From: Paenibacillus sp. GP183 | Lineage (GTDB): Bacteria > Bacillota > Bacilli > Paenibacillales > NBRC-103111 | NCBI RefSeq assembly: GCF_900104695.1 | Contig: NZ_FNSW01000001.1 | Coordinates: 682,001 to 746,000, forward strand | Direction: 5' to 3' | Length of the DNA: 64,000 nt | Part shown: one piece after another, positions 63,989-64,000 of the stretch | How the letters are laid out: each line of letters begins with the position of its first letter | Position numbering within the stretch: the first letter of the stretch is position 1 | Position numbers and translations under genes: made by a program | Notes under the pieces: model-generated | What the model saw: only the letters and a program-made list of their open reading frames with translations | What the model was told of the DNA's origin: nothing | Databases searched by the model: none

Positions 63989-64000
63989 GTTCAATTCCTC

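Noticed and set aside
1-64000. CRISPR array, tRNA or rRNA genes
   Set aside because: No regularly spaced 25-40 bp repeats with unique spacers, no cloverleaf-like sequences ending in CCA context and no rRNA signatures were seen on reading both strands.

Overview
The window looks like DNA from an endospore-forming Paenibacillaceae bacterium (Paenibacillus/Cohnella type). Evidence: strong AGGAGG-type ribosome binding sites, many GTG/TTG starts, a GerPF-like spore protein, LplA/LplB/YtcP-style sugar ABC transporters with large lipoprotein binding proteins, a membrane-bound AraC regulator, a complete myo-inositol (iol) operon and AadK-like adenylyltransferase. No rRNA, tRNA or CRISPR array was seen. 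Most genes lie on the minus strand, so operons read from high to low coordinates.

Left part (1-6.7 kb): an IS element (196-1937) with recognisable inverted ends and an 8-bp poly-T target duplication has split the 3' end of a tiny membrane-protein gene behind a secreted SH3/GH73 autolysin. After some hypothetical genes comes a plasmid-style ParA plus ribbon-helix-helix partition pair, with ten CTGTA iterons in strict 8-bp phase in three clusters, two of them inside coding sequence. A dispersed intergenic repeat (terminator hairpin plus a TTCTTGTC palindrome) occurs at 4.64, 5.90, 6.68 and 52.87 kb.

Catabolic island 1 (6.8-20.9 kb, GC-rich): a membrane AraC regulator, two permeases, a binding lipoprotein, then five SDR dehydrogenases, a YjhG-type sugar-acid dehydratase, a TIM-barrel isomerase, a ThuA-like protein and a broken mannonate/galactonate-dehydratase-like gene. 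This is probably an uptake and oxidation route for an aldonic acid or related sugar derivative.

Middle part (21-36.7 kb): a mixed region with an alpha/beta hydrolase, an SDR lacking YxxxK, an AraC-GyrI regulator coupled to paired VOC proteins, an amidohydrolase, an AdoMetDC-like gene overlapping a SET-domain gene by 104 bp, ArsR/DUF1801 genes, AadK, a MATE pump, a PurO-like protein, a ParB-like protein and GerPF. It holds several dead gene fragments (IS3, IS110, DinB, SRPBCC, kinase).

Catabolic island 2 (36.7-52.7 kb): iolD-iolE-iolC-iolA-iolG-iolB-lacI, preceded by a Gfo/Idh gene with an in-frame TGA, an MgtC protein, a PHP hydrolase, an unknown protein and a PotABCD-like ABC transporter. 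LacI/CcpA-type palindromes lie before iolD and before the transporter.

Catabolic island 3 (53-64 kb): a YfiT gene broken by an in-frame TGA, then (reading from the right end) a binding lipoprotein, two permeases, an extended SDR, a classical SDR, a TIM-barrel epimerase, a TolB-like propeller, a VOC protein, a Gfo/Idh oxidoreductase and an enolase-superfamily dehydratase-like protein. It parallels island 1 in composition.
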